A stretch of DNA of 50,942 nucleotides, from the NCBI RefSeq assembly GCF_024509555.1, contig NZ_JAMWEL010000016.1, positions 1 to 50,942 on the forward strand, written 5' to 3'. Shown in pieces: positions 18,451-26,580 of the stretch. The DNA is from Streptococcus suis. Its GTDB lineage: Bacteria; Bacillota; Bacilli; Lactobacillales; Streptococcaceae. Position 1 is the stretch's first letter, and every line of letters starts with the position of its first letter. The notes under the pieces were generated by a model. That model made no database searches. It had not been told where the DNA came from and saw only the letters and a program-made list of their open reading frames with translations. Position numbers and translations under genes: made by a program.

Positions 18451-19635
18451 TCACCTCACCTGCATTCCATAAATCGTTTGTTTTCTGTTTACAAGATAAG
18501 CCAAGGCGAGCACTGGAATGGCGTAGGGGATGATGTTCCAACCAAATACCTCGTAGCCGATTAAAATCGGTGCCAGTAATGTGTTGGTTGCTGAGCCAAA
18601 TACAGCACAATAGCCAAGGGCAGCAGCAAGTTCGATTGGCAGTCCTAATATTCCGGCTAAAAGAACTCCAAAACTAGCTCCAATAGCAAAGAGAGGGGTG
18701 ACCTCACCGCCTTGAAAACCTGCGGCCAAACTCAAGCAGGTGAGCAGGAGTTTGAGTAGCCAGTCATAAGCAAATACGGGCTCCCCAACTAAACTGGCTT
18801 CAATCAAATTGGTACCCAGACCAGAATAGCGACCGTGATGTAAGAAGTATAGCAGGACTGTTAACCCAAGTCCCATGACGGTTATTTTTAGGTAAGGATT
18901 TGGCAACCAGCGAGTCGAATGCTTTTTTGCTTGTTCTAAAAGCCAGGCAAAAAGATTACCAATAACCCCAAAGCATAGGGCAATAAAAATCCATTTGAAA
19001 CTATCTGTAAACTGGAAAGTGGGGACCGAAATAGTATGAGTAAATTTTTCCAAGCCCAATAAATGTGAAGTAGTAGAGGCTGTAAAGGCAGCTATTAAAC
19101 AATAGACCAAATTTCTCCAAGCATATTGACCAACTATCAAGACCTCAATAGCAAAGAAACTGGCAGCCAAAGGTGTTTGAAAGAGCCCAGCAAAACCTGC
19201 TGCCATACCCATCTTCGTCACCATATCTTTGGACAAGTCTGAAAAACCATGCTTCTGTAGCCAATGTGAAAGACTAGCTCCAAGCTGAACGGCCACACCT
19301 TCACGGCCAACGGAAGCCCCAAAAAGATGGCTGAGCCAAGTTGTAGAAATGATTAGCGGAATGAGAACAGGTGAAATTTGTGCATCCTCACCTTGACCAG
19401 CTTTAAAAACCAACCCCATCCCAGCTTGAACTTCTCTGCCCCATTTTTGATAGACAAATACAATCACTAGCCCAGCCAATGCAAGAAAAGGGACAAGGTA
19501 ATCGAAATATTCTGAACGTACTTGTCCAATTTCTAATAAAAACTTCCCGAAGAATGTGGTGACCAGTCCAGCTACTAGTCCCATGAGGACGGAAAAGAGC
19601 AGGAGTTGAAGTATTTGTTTATATTTATTGGTCAT
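18451..19635 (-). CDS. CLC-family fluoride/proton antiporter (CLC-F type)
   Basis: 394-residue multi-span CLC transporter. The gating glutamate is E112 in SVGREGVAVQLG. The ion-binding positions are not those of chloride CLCs: the serine of the chloride GSGIP motif is replaced by M73 in AGMGLV; GGEVTPLF gives E311-V312-T313; and Y389 sits near the C-terminus. These match, with near-constant offset, M79, E118, E318-V319-T320 and Y396 as I recall them for the Enterococcus CLC-F exporter. The inferred role is fluoride export from the cytoplasm. It overlaps the chorismate mutase gene by 11 nt. No fluoride riboswitch is visible in the short upstream gap. Confidence 0.88.
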   Translation of the reverse strand: MTNKYKQILQLLLFSVLMGLVAGLVTTFFGKFLLEIGQVRSEYFDYLVPFLALAGLVIVFVYQKWGREVQAGMGLVFKAGQGEDAQISPVLIPLIISTTWLSHLFGASVGREGVAVQLGASLSHWLQKHGFSDLSKDMVTKMGMAAGFAGLFQTPLAASFFAIEVLIVGQYAWRNLVYCLIAAFTASTTSHLLGLEKFTHTISVPTFQFTDSFKWIFIALCFGVIGNLFAWLLEQAKKHSTRWLPNPYLKITVMGLGLTVLLYFLHHGRYSGLGTNLIEASLVGEPVFAYDWLLKLLLTCLSLAAGFQGGEVTPLFAIGASFGVLLAGILGLPIELAAALGYCAVFGSATNTLLAPILIGYEVFGWNIIPYAIPVLALAYLVNRKQTIYGMQVR

Positions 19636-19903
19636 CGCTAGCTAGTTTTGCAGCTTGATAGGCTCTAGACTGGGCCATGATATCGCTAAAGGTCGCTTGA
19701 ATAGCAGAGCGGTAATCTTCTTTCTGGACTAGCTTTCCAACGCGTTCAAGGACAGCATTTTCTCTGCTAGTGTCTAAGACAGGTTTGCCAGTGGCTTGCT
19801 TATAAGCTGTGACTTGATCCACCAGCTCCATACGTTTTTCAAGCAAGTCAACTAATTGACTGTCAATAGCATTAATATTTTCACGGATGTGATCTAGATT
19901 CAT
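19625..19903 (-). CDS. Chorismate mutase (AroQ class)
   Basis: 92 residues, all-helical AroQ type, catalysing chorismate to prephenate for Phe/Tyr synthesis. The conserved pattern is present: RENINAIDSQLVDLLEKRMEL with the first two arginines, then VTAYKQATGKPV with the lysine, and DTSRENAVLERV. A good site (AAGGAGAAGAAT) precedes the start on the minus strand. Its 3' end overlaps the antiporter gene by 11 nt, so the two are translationally coupled; this pairing is also known from other streptococci such as S. mutans (recalled). Confidence 0.92.
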   Translation of the reverse strand: MNLDHIRENINAIDSQLVDLLEKRMELVDQVTAYKQATGKPVLDTSRENAVLERVGKLVQKEDYRSAIQATFSDIMAQSRAYQAAKLASDDQ

Positions 19904-19917
19904 ATTCTTCTCCTTTT

Positions 19918-19947
19918 AAGAAAACCAGTAACAGATGTTACTGGTTA
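19918..19947 (-). terminator. Flavodoxin-gene terminator/attenuator
   Basis: On the minus strand AACCAGTAACA and TGTTACTGGTT form a perfect stem followed by TTCTT. It lies between the flavodoxin and chorismate mutase genes, so downstream expression depends on read-through or a weak local promoter. Confidence 0.75.
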
Positions 19948-19953
19948 ATTTGA

Positions 19954-20409
19954 TTATTCATTTACTTTTGCTGCAAGATCAGTAGCGAACTGCTCGAGGT
20001 TAACGATATCCTCGTCTTCTGCAGCAAGGTCTACCTTAACATTTTCAGCACCCTTGACTGCACCACGTGAACCAAGCATGACATCAAAGTCATCTACTGC
20101 ACTACAGAAGTCATCATAGAAGGTATCGCCAGAACCGCAAACACCGTACACCTTACCAGTCAAATCCAAGTCCGCTAGGTCAGCATAGAAATCAACGATT
20201 TCATCAGGAAGCTCACCATCACCACCATAAGAATAAGTGTAGCTGGCTACGACAATTAAGTCAGCATCCAAGATTTCATCCGTTTCAATAGTAGTACATT
20301 CATGAACCTGTACTTCCAAACCCAACTCTTCTAGCTTACTGGCGACGATATCAGCAATTTCTTCTGTGTTACCAGTCATACTAGCGTAAACAATTTTTGC
20401 TAGTGCCAT
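19954..20409 (-). CDS. Flavodoxin
   Basis: Small FMN electron carrier. I choose the start MALAKIVYASMTGNTEEIA (codon at 20409) because GGAGG lies 8 nt upstream on the minus strand; the open frame runs 10 codons further without a site. The product is 151 residues. The FMN phosphate loop SMTGNTEEIA is near the N-terminus, with SYTYSYGGDGELP and VCGSGDTFYDDFC as the two flavin-stacking loops. It is very acidic, as normal. An extended -10 (TATGGTATAAT) lies upstream at about 20436-20446 on the minus strand, divergent from nrnA. Confidence 0.94.
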   Translation of the reverse strand: MALAKIVYASMTGNTEEIADIVASKLEELGLEVQVHECTTIETDEILDADLIVVASYTYSYGGDGELPDEIVDFYADLADLDLTGKVYGVCGSGDTFYDDFCSAVDDFDVMLGSRGAVKGAENVKVDLAAEDEDIVNLEQFATDLAAKVNE

Positions 20410-20503
20410 AATTTCCTCCAAATTACATAGTAATCTCATTATACCATACTCCCATCATTTTCAAAAGGGGAAGTTTATGCTAAAATGATGAAAAGGAGTT
20501 GCT

Positions 20504-21448
20504 ATGACTATTTACAGTACAATTATCGAAAAAATTCGCGAATATGACACTATTATCATTCATCGTCACCAACGACCAGATCCAGATGCTATCGGTAGTC
20601 AGGTTGGCTTACAGAAGCTCTTGCAGAAGAATTTTCCTGAAAAAACCATTAAGGTGACCGGTTTCAATGAGCCGAATCTTGCTTGGATGGCAGAAATGGA
20701 TCAGGTTTCCGACCAAGATTATCAAGGGGCCTTGGTTATCGTAACGGACACTGCCAATACGGCGCGTGTGGATGACGACCGCTACACTCAGGGTGAATTC
20801 CTGATAAAAATCGACCACCATCCAAATGAAGAGCCTTATGGTGACCTGCTCTGGGTCAATACTGAGGCTAGCTCATGCAGTGAAATGATTGCAGAATTGG
20901 GCCTTCAAAGCCAGTTGGAGTTGGATGGGGAAACTGCTCGACTGCTATATGCTGGTATTGTTGGCGATACGGGACGTTTTCTTTATCCGGCGACTAGCTC
21001 ACGCACTTTTGAAATTGTTGCCCGCCTTCGTCAGGAAGATTTTGACTTTGCAAGGATGTCTCGCCAGATGGATACCATTGATTTCAAGATTGCCAAGCTG
21101 ACAGGTTACGTTTACGACAACTTGGAAGTGGATGAGTACGGTGCGGCACGGGTCATTTTGACACAAGCTATTCTCAAAAAATACGGGGTGACCGATGCGG
21201 ATACATCATTTATCGTTGGGGCTCCAGGACGGATTGGCACTGTACAATCTTGGGGGATTTTTGTGGAACAAACTGACGGAAATTACAGGGTTCGTTTACG
21301 CAGCAAGTACATTCCGATAAACGAGATTGCCAAGCGCCACGATGGCGGTGGCCACCCACTAGCCAGCGGTGCTAACTCTTGTTCCCTTTCCGAAAATGAG
21401 CAAATCTATCAAGAAATTCAAGAGGTCGTGAGGAATGCAAGCAAGTAG
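20504..21448 (+). CDS. nrnA: DHH-DHHA1 phosphodiesterase (NrnA/Pde2 family)
   Basis: Manganese-dependent phosphodiesterase acting on nano-RNA, pAp or the c-di-AMP product pApA, depending on the subgroup. It has 314 residues. DHH motifs appear in order: IIIHRHQRPDPDAIGSQ, VIVTDTAN, IKIDHHPNEEPYG and YAGIVGDTGRFLY. The DHHA1 RNA-binding motif is KRHDGGGHPLASGAN near the C-terminus. AAAAGGAG precedes ATG 20504, with TAAAAT just upstream as the -10. It overlaps apbE by 14 nt. Confidence 0.93.
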   Translation: MTIYSTIIEKIREYDTIIIHRHQRPDPDAIGSQVGLQKLLQKNFPEKTIKVTGFNEPNLAWMAEMDQVSDQDYQGALVIVTDTANTARVDDDRYTQGEFLIKIDHHPNEEPYGDLLWVNTEASSCSEMIAELGLQSQLELDGETARLLYAGIVGDTGRFLYPATSSRTFEIVARLRQEDFDFARMSRQMDTIDFKIAKLTGYVYDNLEVDEYGAARVILTQAILKKYGVTDADTSFIVGAPGRIGTVQSWGIFVEQTDGNYRVRLRSKYIPINEIAKRHDGGGHPLASGANSCSLSENEQIYQEIQEVVRNASK

Positions 21449-22463
21449 TCGCTCCCTTCGTCTAATGGGAACCATTATTGAAACAAAAATATGGCACCCA
21501 GATGCAGAACCAATTTTAGATCAGGTTGAAGAGTTGCTCTATCTATATAAGGATCGATTTTCTGCTAATGATTTGACGTCAGAATTGATGGAGGTCAATC
21601 TAAACGCTGGTGTTCAAGCAGTTCCTGTTGCCGATGACCTGTATGAATTGATTAAATTGGGCAAAGAACACAGTCTGGCTCAGGGATCTTTTTTGAATAT
21701 TACCATCGGTCCACTTGTGCAAAGCTGGCGGATTGGATTTAGCGATGCTAAACTTCCAACTCAAGAAATGATCAGTGAAAAACTCCAACTCATCAATCCA
21801 AGGGACATTGAATTATATGACCAAGAGCAGACGGTCTATCTAAAAAAAGAAGGCATGGCCATTGATCTGGGTGCTCTTGCTAAAGGATATGTAGCAGATA
21901 AGATTGTTGACTTCTTGAAAAGAATAGGTGTGGAGGCTGGACTGATTAACCTGGGAGGCAATGTCTTAACTTTCGGTCAGGCTCCGCATAATCCAGAAGG
22001 TTGCTGGCGAATTGGGATTCAGGATCCTCAGAAAACACGGGGTGAAAATGCCCTCGTCCTCAACATAGGAGAGGAGTCAGTTGTCACCTCTGGCATTTAC
22101 GAAAGAACCCTAACGGTAGATGGTCAGAGCTACCACCACATTTTAAGTTCGCAAACGGGTTATCCTATCCAGAGCCAGCTGGCCAGTGTGACCATCGTGT
22201 CAAAAAACTCTGTCGATGGTGAAATTTGGACGACCAGACTGTTCGGTCAGGAGATAAATCAGATTTTGAAAGAGGTTGAAGAGACGGATGGTCTTGATGC
22301 GGTTTTGATAGGGCTCGATGGGAAGATTTTTGTGACCTCAGGACTTTCTGAAAAAATACTGGCAGGTAAGGAGCGGATTTCAGACAGTTTGGGCAGCCCA
22401 TCAAGAGGGGGATTTGGTGCAAGAGTGACTTCTGACCTGGCATCAGGTGCTTCTGTTTTGTAG
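21435..22463 (+). CDS. apbE: FAD:protein FMN transferase (ApbE)
   Basis: Transfers FMN from FAD to a threonine of target flavoproteins. Family motifs: LMGTIIETKIW at the start, TIGPLVQSWRIG, AIDLGALAKGYVADKI, GLINLGGNVLTFG and the C-terminal HHILSSQTGYPI. The predicted product is 342 residues. No signal peptide or lipobox is visible, so it may act inside the cell. The start overlaps nrnA by 14 nt; a later Met (MGTIIETK, 21465) is the other option. The last 35 or so residues are Ser/Gly-rich and unlike the family, perhaps an old frameshift tail. No obvious flavinylated partner is nearby. Confidence 0.9.
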   Translation: MQASSRSLRLMGTIIETKIWHPDAEPILDQVEELLYLYKDRFSANDLTSELMEVNLNAGVQAVPVADDLYELIKLGKEHSLAQGSFLNITIGPLVQSWRIGFSDAKLPTQEMISEKLQLINPRDIELYDQEQTVYLKKEGMAIDLGALAKGYVADKIVDFLKRIGVEAGLINLGGNVLTFGQAPHNPEGCWRIGIQDPQKTRGENALVLNIGEESVVTSGIYERTLTVDGQSYHHILSSQTGYPIQSQLASVTIVSKNSVDGEIWTTRLFGQEINQILKEVEETDGLDAVLIGLDGKIFVTSGLSEKILAGKERISDSLGSPSRGGFGARVTSDLASGASVL

Positions 22464-22523
22464 AAAAATTACATTTTTTGAATTGGAAGTATTCCTTCAA
22501 GTTGCTATGTATCAAGTAGTCTA

Positions 22524-22569
22524 AAAGGGACAAGGACGACTAGTTTGCTAGTCTCCATGTCTCTTTTTT
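22524..22569 (+). terminator. apbE terminator
   Basis: GGGACAAGGACGACTAG and CTAGTCTCCATGTCTC form a long interrupted stem with loop TTTG, followed by six T. Confidence 0.85.
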
Positions 22570-23040
22570 GACTTTAGTCATTTGAATCAGCTTTGATATA
22601 GTGGTTTGAATTAGGAAAAGGTCGGTTTTGAGGACAGTGACGTTAACCATCTACCAAAAATGCTTTTGAAGTCTCGAATTTTTAAACTTAGACCTACCTT
22701 GTTTCCAATTCAATTAGCTATATATCATCATTTTCAGCTTGCCGAATACGGAAGCTATATTCAATAAACTTAGAAAGTAGCCTAGGAAACGAAAACGCTG
22801 ATAAAACCGAGGTTTATCAAGGGGTGTTGACAACGTCTAGTTTTGATTTTCGCAAAGCGGGAGTAGGAAAGAACATGACAATCCATAGGAGAGTTCTAGT
22901 ACATCCCAGAGGCTATATTGACTGCCTTTGCCTCATTTTCTTGTTAGAAAGTTAATTTATTCAACTATAAATCATTGGTAAAGTCATGGAATCTTTCTGT
23001 TAGAATAATCCATGAAAAAATGGAAATCTGGACTAACTTG
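22570..23040. repeat. Gene-free stretch with decayed dispersed repeat (copy A)
   Basis: No open frame is credible here. 22801-22819 can fold (GATAAAACC with GGTTTATC). 22917-22967 (TGACTGCCTTTGCCTCATT, then a TTCTTGTTAGAAAG core and an AATTTATTCAACTAT end) matches three other intergenic spots in the window, all on the same strand. Confidence 0.5.
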
Positions 23041-23058
23041 TTGTATAATAGGACTAAT

Positions 23059-23556
23059 ATGAAAAAAAAGATTCATCAGTTCTTATCAGTTGTTACGAGT
23101 AAGCTTGGACAGGTCTTGGTTGGTCTCTTTGTTCTTATCACTGTCCTAGTCTTTGCTACCTTTTGGGTCTGGGAAAAGGCGGCTCAACCTTTTGTGGTTG
23201 CACGTAATCAGGCAGAAAGTGTAGCGAGAGAGTATGCAAATGTTGATAGCATTGACTCATTTGCAATTTATAATGGTACCGAAACCTTCTATAGTTTGGA
23301 GGGGACAGATAAGGAGGGAGTTGATTTACTCATCCTTGTACCTGAGAAGTCAGGTTCGATTCATACTTATCAGAAGAGTGCAGGAGTTTCAGAGGTAGAA
23401 GCTCAGGAAATCGCAGCCAATAATGGTGCGACAAGCATCGATAGAGTTGTGCTTGGTTTTGAGGAGGGCAAACCGATTTGGGAAGTCAAGTCTGGGACTG
23501 CATATTATATAGTCGATTTTGAAACAGGAGATTTTGTCAAAAAGGAGGGCTTATGA
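23059..23556 (+). CDS. TseB/YpmB-like membrane-anchored protein
   Basis: 165 residues from ATG 23059 (MKKKIHQFLSVVTSK). It has a basic N-terminus, one membrane helix at about residues 17-38 (VLVGLFVLITVLVFATFW) and an extracellular alpha/beta domain of the TseB/YpmB type ending in IWEVKSGTAYYIVDFETGDF. The Bacillus homologue lies upstream of aspB and asnS exactly as here, and has been linked to cell-wall elongation through a penicillin-binding protein. The frame is open 28 codons upstream, but TATAAT (23044-23049) lies inside that part, so the short form is favoured. The start codon is only about 9 nt after the -10. The gene overlaps aspB by 4 nt. Confidence 0.85.
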   Translation: MKKKIHQFLSVVTSKLGQVLVGLFVLITVLVFATFWVWEKAAQPFVVARNQAESVAREYANVDSIDSFAIYNGTETFYSLEGTDKEGVDLLILVPEKSGSIHTYQKSAGVSEVEAQEIAANNGATSIDRVVLGFEEGKPIWEVKSGTAYYIVDFETGDFVKKEGL

Positions 23557-24734
23557 GCAAGCTATCAAAACGTGTCTTAGAAATGGAAGAAAGTGTCACG
23601 CTGGCAGCGGGTGCGCGTGCAAAAGCCTTGAAGGCAGAGGGCCGTGATATTCTAGAATTGACCTTGGGTGAGCCAGACTTCGTCACACCGAAAAATATTC
23701 AAGAAGCAGCGATTCGTTCTATTGAAAATGGCAAGGCGAGCTTTTACACAGTGGCTTCAGGTCTTCCTGAGTTGAAGGACGCAGTCAATACCTACTTCGA
23801 GAATTTCTACGGCTATTCTATCGAACGCAATCAAATCGTTCTTGCCACGGGTGCCAAGTTTGTCCTCTACGCTTTCTTTGCGGCGGTTATCAATCCTGAT
23901 GATGAGGTTCTGATTCCAACACCTTACTGGGTATCCTATGCTGACCAGATCAAGATGAACGAAGGCGTGCCAGTCTTTGTCACTGCCACAGAAGAACATA
24001 ATTTCAAGGTAACGGTTGACCAACTAGAAGCGGCTCGGACAGATAAGACCAAGGTTCTCTTGCTCAATAGTCCGTCCAATCCGACAGGTATGATTTACAG
24101 TCGTGAGGAATTGGAATCTATTGGAAACTGGGCTGTGGAACACGACATTCTCATCTTGGCAGACGATATTTATGGCCGTTTGGTCTATAACGGTAATAGT
24201 TTCACGCCAATTTCCAGCATCTCAGAGAGCATTCGCCAGCAGACTATTGTGGTCAATGGTGTGGCAAAAGCCTATGCCATGACAGGTTGGCGGGTTGGCT
24301 TTGCGGTTGGCAATCCTGAGATTATTGCGGCCATGAGTAAGATTGTCGGACAAACGACGTCAAACTTGACAACTGCTGCTCAGTATGCGGCCATTGAAGC
24401 CTTTACAGGTCCGCAAGATACGGTAGAAACCATGCGTCAGGCCTTTGAAGAGCGACTCAATACCATTTATCCCTTGCTGGCAGAAGTACCAGGTTTTGAA
24501 GTCATTAAGCCAGAAGGTGCCTTCTATCTCTTCCCTAATGTCAAAAAAGCTATGGAAATGAAGGGCTACACAGATGTGACCGAATTTACCACAGCTATCT
24601 TGGAAGAAGTCGGTGTGGCCTTGGTGACAGGTGCAGGTTTTGGTGCTCCTGAAAATATCCGCCTCAGCTATGCAACAGATATGGACACGCTCAAAGAAGC
24701 AGTGGCTCGACTACATACGTTTATGAAAAAATAA
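23553..24734 (+). CDS. aspB: Aspartate/aromatic-type aminotransferase (class I)
   Basis: PLP-dependent transaminase, 393 residues, fold-type I subgroup I-gamma. Features: [77 protein letters not shown], and the PLP lysine in [20 protein letters not shown]. It probably makes aspartate from oxaloacetate, which the neighbouring asparaginyl-tRNA synthetase context supports. It starts inside the stop of the TseB-like gene (ATGA overlap, GGAGGGC site) and is followed 14 nt later by asnS. Confidence 0.94.
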   Translation: MSKLSKRVLEMEESVTLAAGARAKALKAEGRDILELTLGEPDFVTPKNIQEAAIRSIENGKASFYTVASGLPELKDAVNTYFENFYGYSIERNQIVLATGAKFVLYAFFAAVINPDDEVLIPTPYWVSYADQIKMNEGVPVFVTATEEHNFKVTVDQLEAARTDKTKVLLLNSPSNPTGMIYSREELESIGNWAVEHDILILADDIYGRLVYNGNSFTPISSISESIRQQTIVVNGVAKAYAMTGWRVGFAVGNPEIIAAMSKIVGQTTSNLTTAAQYAAIEAFTGPQDTVETMRQAFEERLNTIYPLLAEVPGFEVIKPEGAFYLFPNVKKAMEMKGYTDVTEFTTAILEEVGVALVTGAGFGAPENIRLSYATDMDTLKEAVARLHTFMKK

Positions 24735-24748
24735 AAAGAGGAAAAATA

Positions 24749-26095
24749 ATGTCTAGAAAATTGATTACCATTAACCAAGTCAAAGATTATGTCGGTCAAG
24801 AAGTGACCATTGGTGCCTGGGTTGCCAACAAATCAGGCAAGGGCAAGTTGGCTTTCTTGCAGTTGCGTGACGGAACAGCCTTCTTCCAAGCTGTTGCTTT
24901 CAAACCAAACTTCATTGAAAAATTCGGCGAGGAAGTTGGTACAGCAAAATTTGATGTAGCAAAACGCCTTAGCCAAGAAACTTCTGTCTATGTAACAGGA
25001 ATCGTTAAGGAAGACGAGCGTTCTAAGTTTGGTTACGAGTTGGATGTGACAGACTTGGAAGTCATCGGTGAGTCACAAGATTACCCAATCACGCCAAAAG
25101 AACACGGTACGGACTTCCTCATGGACAACCGTCACCTCTGGTTGCGTTCACGTAAGCAGGTCGCTATCCAACAAATCCGTAACGCCATCATCTATGCGAC
25201 TTATGAGTTCTTTGAAAAGAATGGCTTTATCAAGTTTGATAGCCCAATCTTGTCTGGAAATGCGGCAGAAGATTCAACAGAATTGTTCGAAACAGACTAC
25301 TTTGGTCAACCAGCTTATCTCAGTCAATCAGGTCAGCTTTACCTGGAAGCTGGTGCTATGGCCCTTGGTCGTGTTTTCGACTTCGGTCCTGTTTTCCGTG
25401 CGGAAAAATCAAAAACTCGCCGTCACTTGACTGAGTTCTGGATGATGGATGCCGAGTATTCATTCCTCAGCCATGAAGAGTCACTTGACTTGCAAGAAGC
25501 TTATGTCAAAGCCTTGATTCAAGGGGTTATCGACCGTGCTCCACAAGCCTTGGAAACTCTTGAGCGTGATGTGGATGCTCTCAAACGCTACATTGCAGAA
25601 CCATTCAAACGTGTGGCTTATGATGATGCCATTACCCTTCTTCAAGAGCATGAAGCTGATGAAGATACAGACTACGAACACATCGAGCATGGGGATGACT
25701 TTGGCTCGCCACATGAAACTTGGATTTCAAACTACTTTGGTGTACCGACTTTCGTGGTCAACTATCCAGCAAGCTTCAAGGCCTTCTACATGAAGCCAGT
25801 TCCAGGTAATCCAGAGCGCGTGCTTTGTGCGGACCTCTTGGCTCCAGAGGGCTACGGTGAAATCATCGGTGGCTCTATGCGTGAGGACGATTACGATGCC
25901 TTGGTAGCCAAGATGGACGAGCTCGGCATGGACAAGTCAGAATACGAATTCTACCTTGACCTGCGTAAATACGGTTCAGTGCCACACGGTGGTTTCGGTA
26001 TCGGTATTGAGCGTATGGTAACATTCGTCGCTGGTACAAAACACATCCGTGAAGCCATTCCGTTCCCACGTATGTTGCAACGCTTGCATCCATAA
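24749..26095 (+). CDS. asnS: Asparaginyl-tRNA synthetase
   Basis: Charges tRNA-Asn; class IIb synthetase of 448 residues. The N-terminal OB-fold anticodon-binding domain includes [20 protein letters not shown]. The catalytic core shows motif 2 ([20 protein letters not shown]), [12 protein letters not shown], and motif 3 near the end ([16 protein letters not shown]), with the class II arginine. AGAGGAAAAATA precedes the start. It closes the tseB-like/aspB/asnS operon and ends in the terminator that is duplicated after the protease gene. Confidence 0.97.
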   Translation: MSRKLITINQVKDYVGQEVTIGAWVANKSGKGKLAFLQLRDGTAFFQAVAFKPNFIEKFGEEVGTAKFDVAKRLSQETSVYVTGIVKEDERSKFGYELDVTDLEVIGESQDYPITPKEHGTDFLMDNRHLWLRSRKQVAIQQIRNAIIYATYEFFEKNGFIKFDSPILSGNAAEDSTELFETDYFGQPAYLSQSGQLYLEAGAMALGRVFDFGPVFRAEKSKTRRHLTEFWMMDAEYSFLSHEESLDLQEAYVKALIQGVIDRAPQALETLERDVDALKRYIAEPFKRVAYDDAITLLQEHEADEDTDYEHIEHGDDFGSPHETWISNYFGVPTFVVNYPASFKAFYMKPVPGNPERVLCADLLAPEGYGEIIGGSMREDDYDALVAKMDELGMDKSEYEFYLDLRKYGSVPHGGFGIGIERMVTFVAGTKHIREAIPFPRMLQRLHP

Positions 26096-26113
26096 GCAAA
26101 TCAATAGACATAC

Positions 26114-26152
26114 AAACAGACTACAAACGTGGTCTGTTTTTTTTTTGGGGGG
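26114..26152 (+). terminator. asnS terminator; left copy of a 27-bp duplicated hairpin
   Basis: ACAGACTACAAACGTGGTCTGT forms a stem ACAGAC(TAC)/(GTG)GTCTGT, followed by ten T and seven G. The 27 bp at 26114-26140 recur without change at 29510-29536, after the protease gene. Confidence 0.9.
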
Positions 26153-26203
26153 GAGTTCAGTTGATTTGAGTAATATTGTTTTGCCTTACTCTTCGGAAGT
26201 GGC

Positions 26204-26296
26204 TTGCTTTCAATTTTCATTGCACCTCCGCTTGTTGGTTGTGGTAAACAGCACCTCATTTTCTTGTCTGAAAGCCAATAAATTCGACTATGTAGG
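26204..26296 (+). repeat. Dispersed intergenic repeat, copy B
   Basis: The core CACCTCATTTTCTTGTCTG, then AAAGCCAATAAATTCGACTAT (26252-26291), matches copies A, C and D. It lies inside the cassette between the left hairpin and the protease promoter. Nothing else is recognised in 26153-26520 except AT-rich sequence. Confidence 0.55.
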
Positions 26297-26522
26297 AAGC
26301 ATACTCAGCATTTAGTGATTCTTAACTTTGCTGACTAAAATTTACTGTAACTTCCTGTGTGATTTTCAAAAGTTTATAGCCAGATTTTATCACTTTTAAT
26401 ATATCAATCTATAGTTAAACTAAAATAGAAATGCTATTTTTTATAAATAGTTCTATGGCTGGAAATTGCTAAAAAACTGAATTTTTCATTTAATATTCTT
26501 ATATAAAAATACAATAAAATCC

Positions 26523-26551
26523 TTGACAAATACCGGGGGGGGGGGTAAAAT
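26523..26551 (+). promoter_or_regulatory. Protease promoter with an 11-G tract in the spacer
   Basis: TTGACA (26523-26528) and TAAAAT (26546-26551) are exactly 17 bp apart, and 11 of those 17 bases are an unbroken G run (26535-26545). Slippage by one or two G would change the spacer to 15-19 bp and so the promoter strength. In the length present here the promoter should be on. Confidence 0.85.
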
Positions 26552-26580
26552 AGTATAAAAATATTTTATGAGGTGTAGGA

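Noticed and set aside
18451..19635. Annotation as voltage-gated chloride channel
   Set aside because: The selectivity positions fit the fluoride-type CLC branch better, so I call it a fluoride/proton antiporter.
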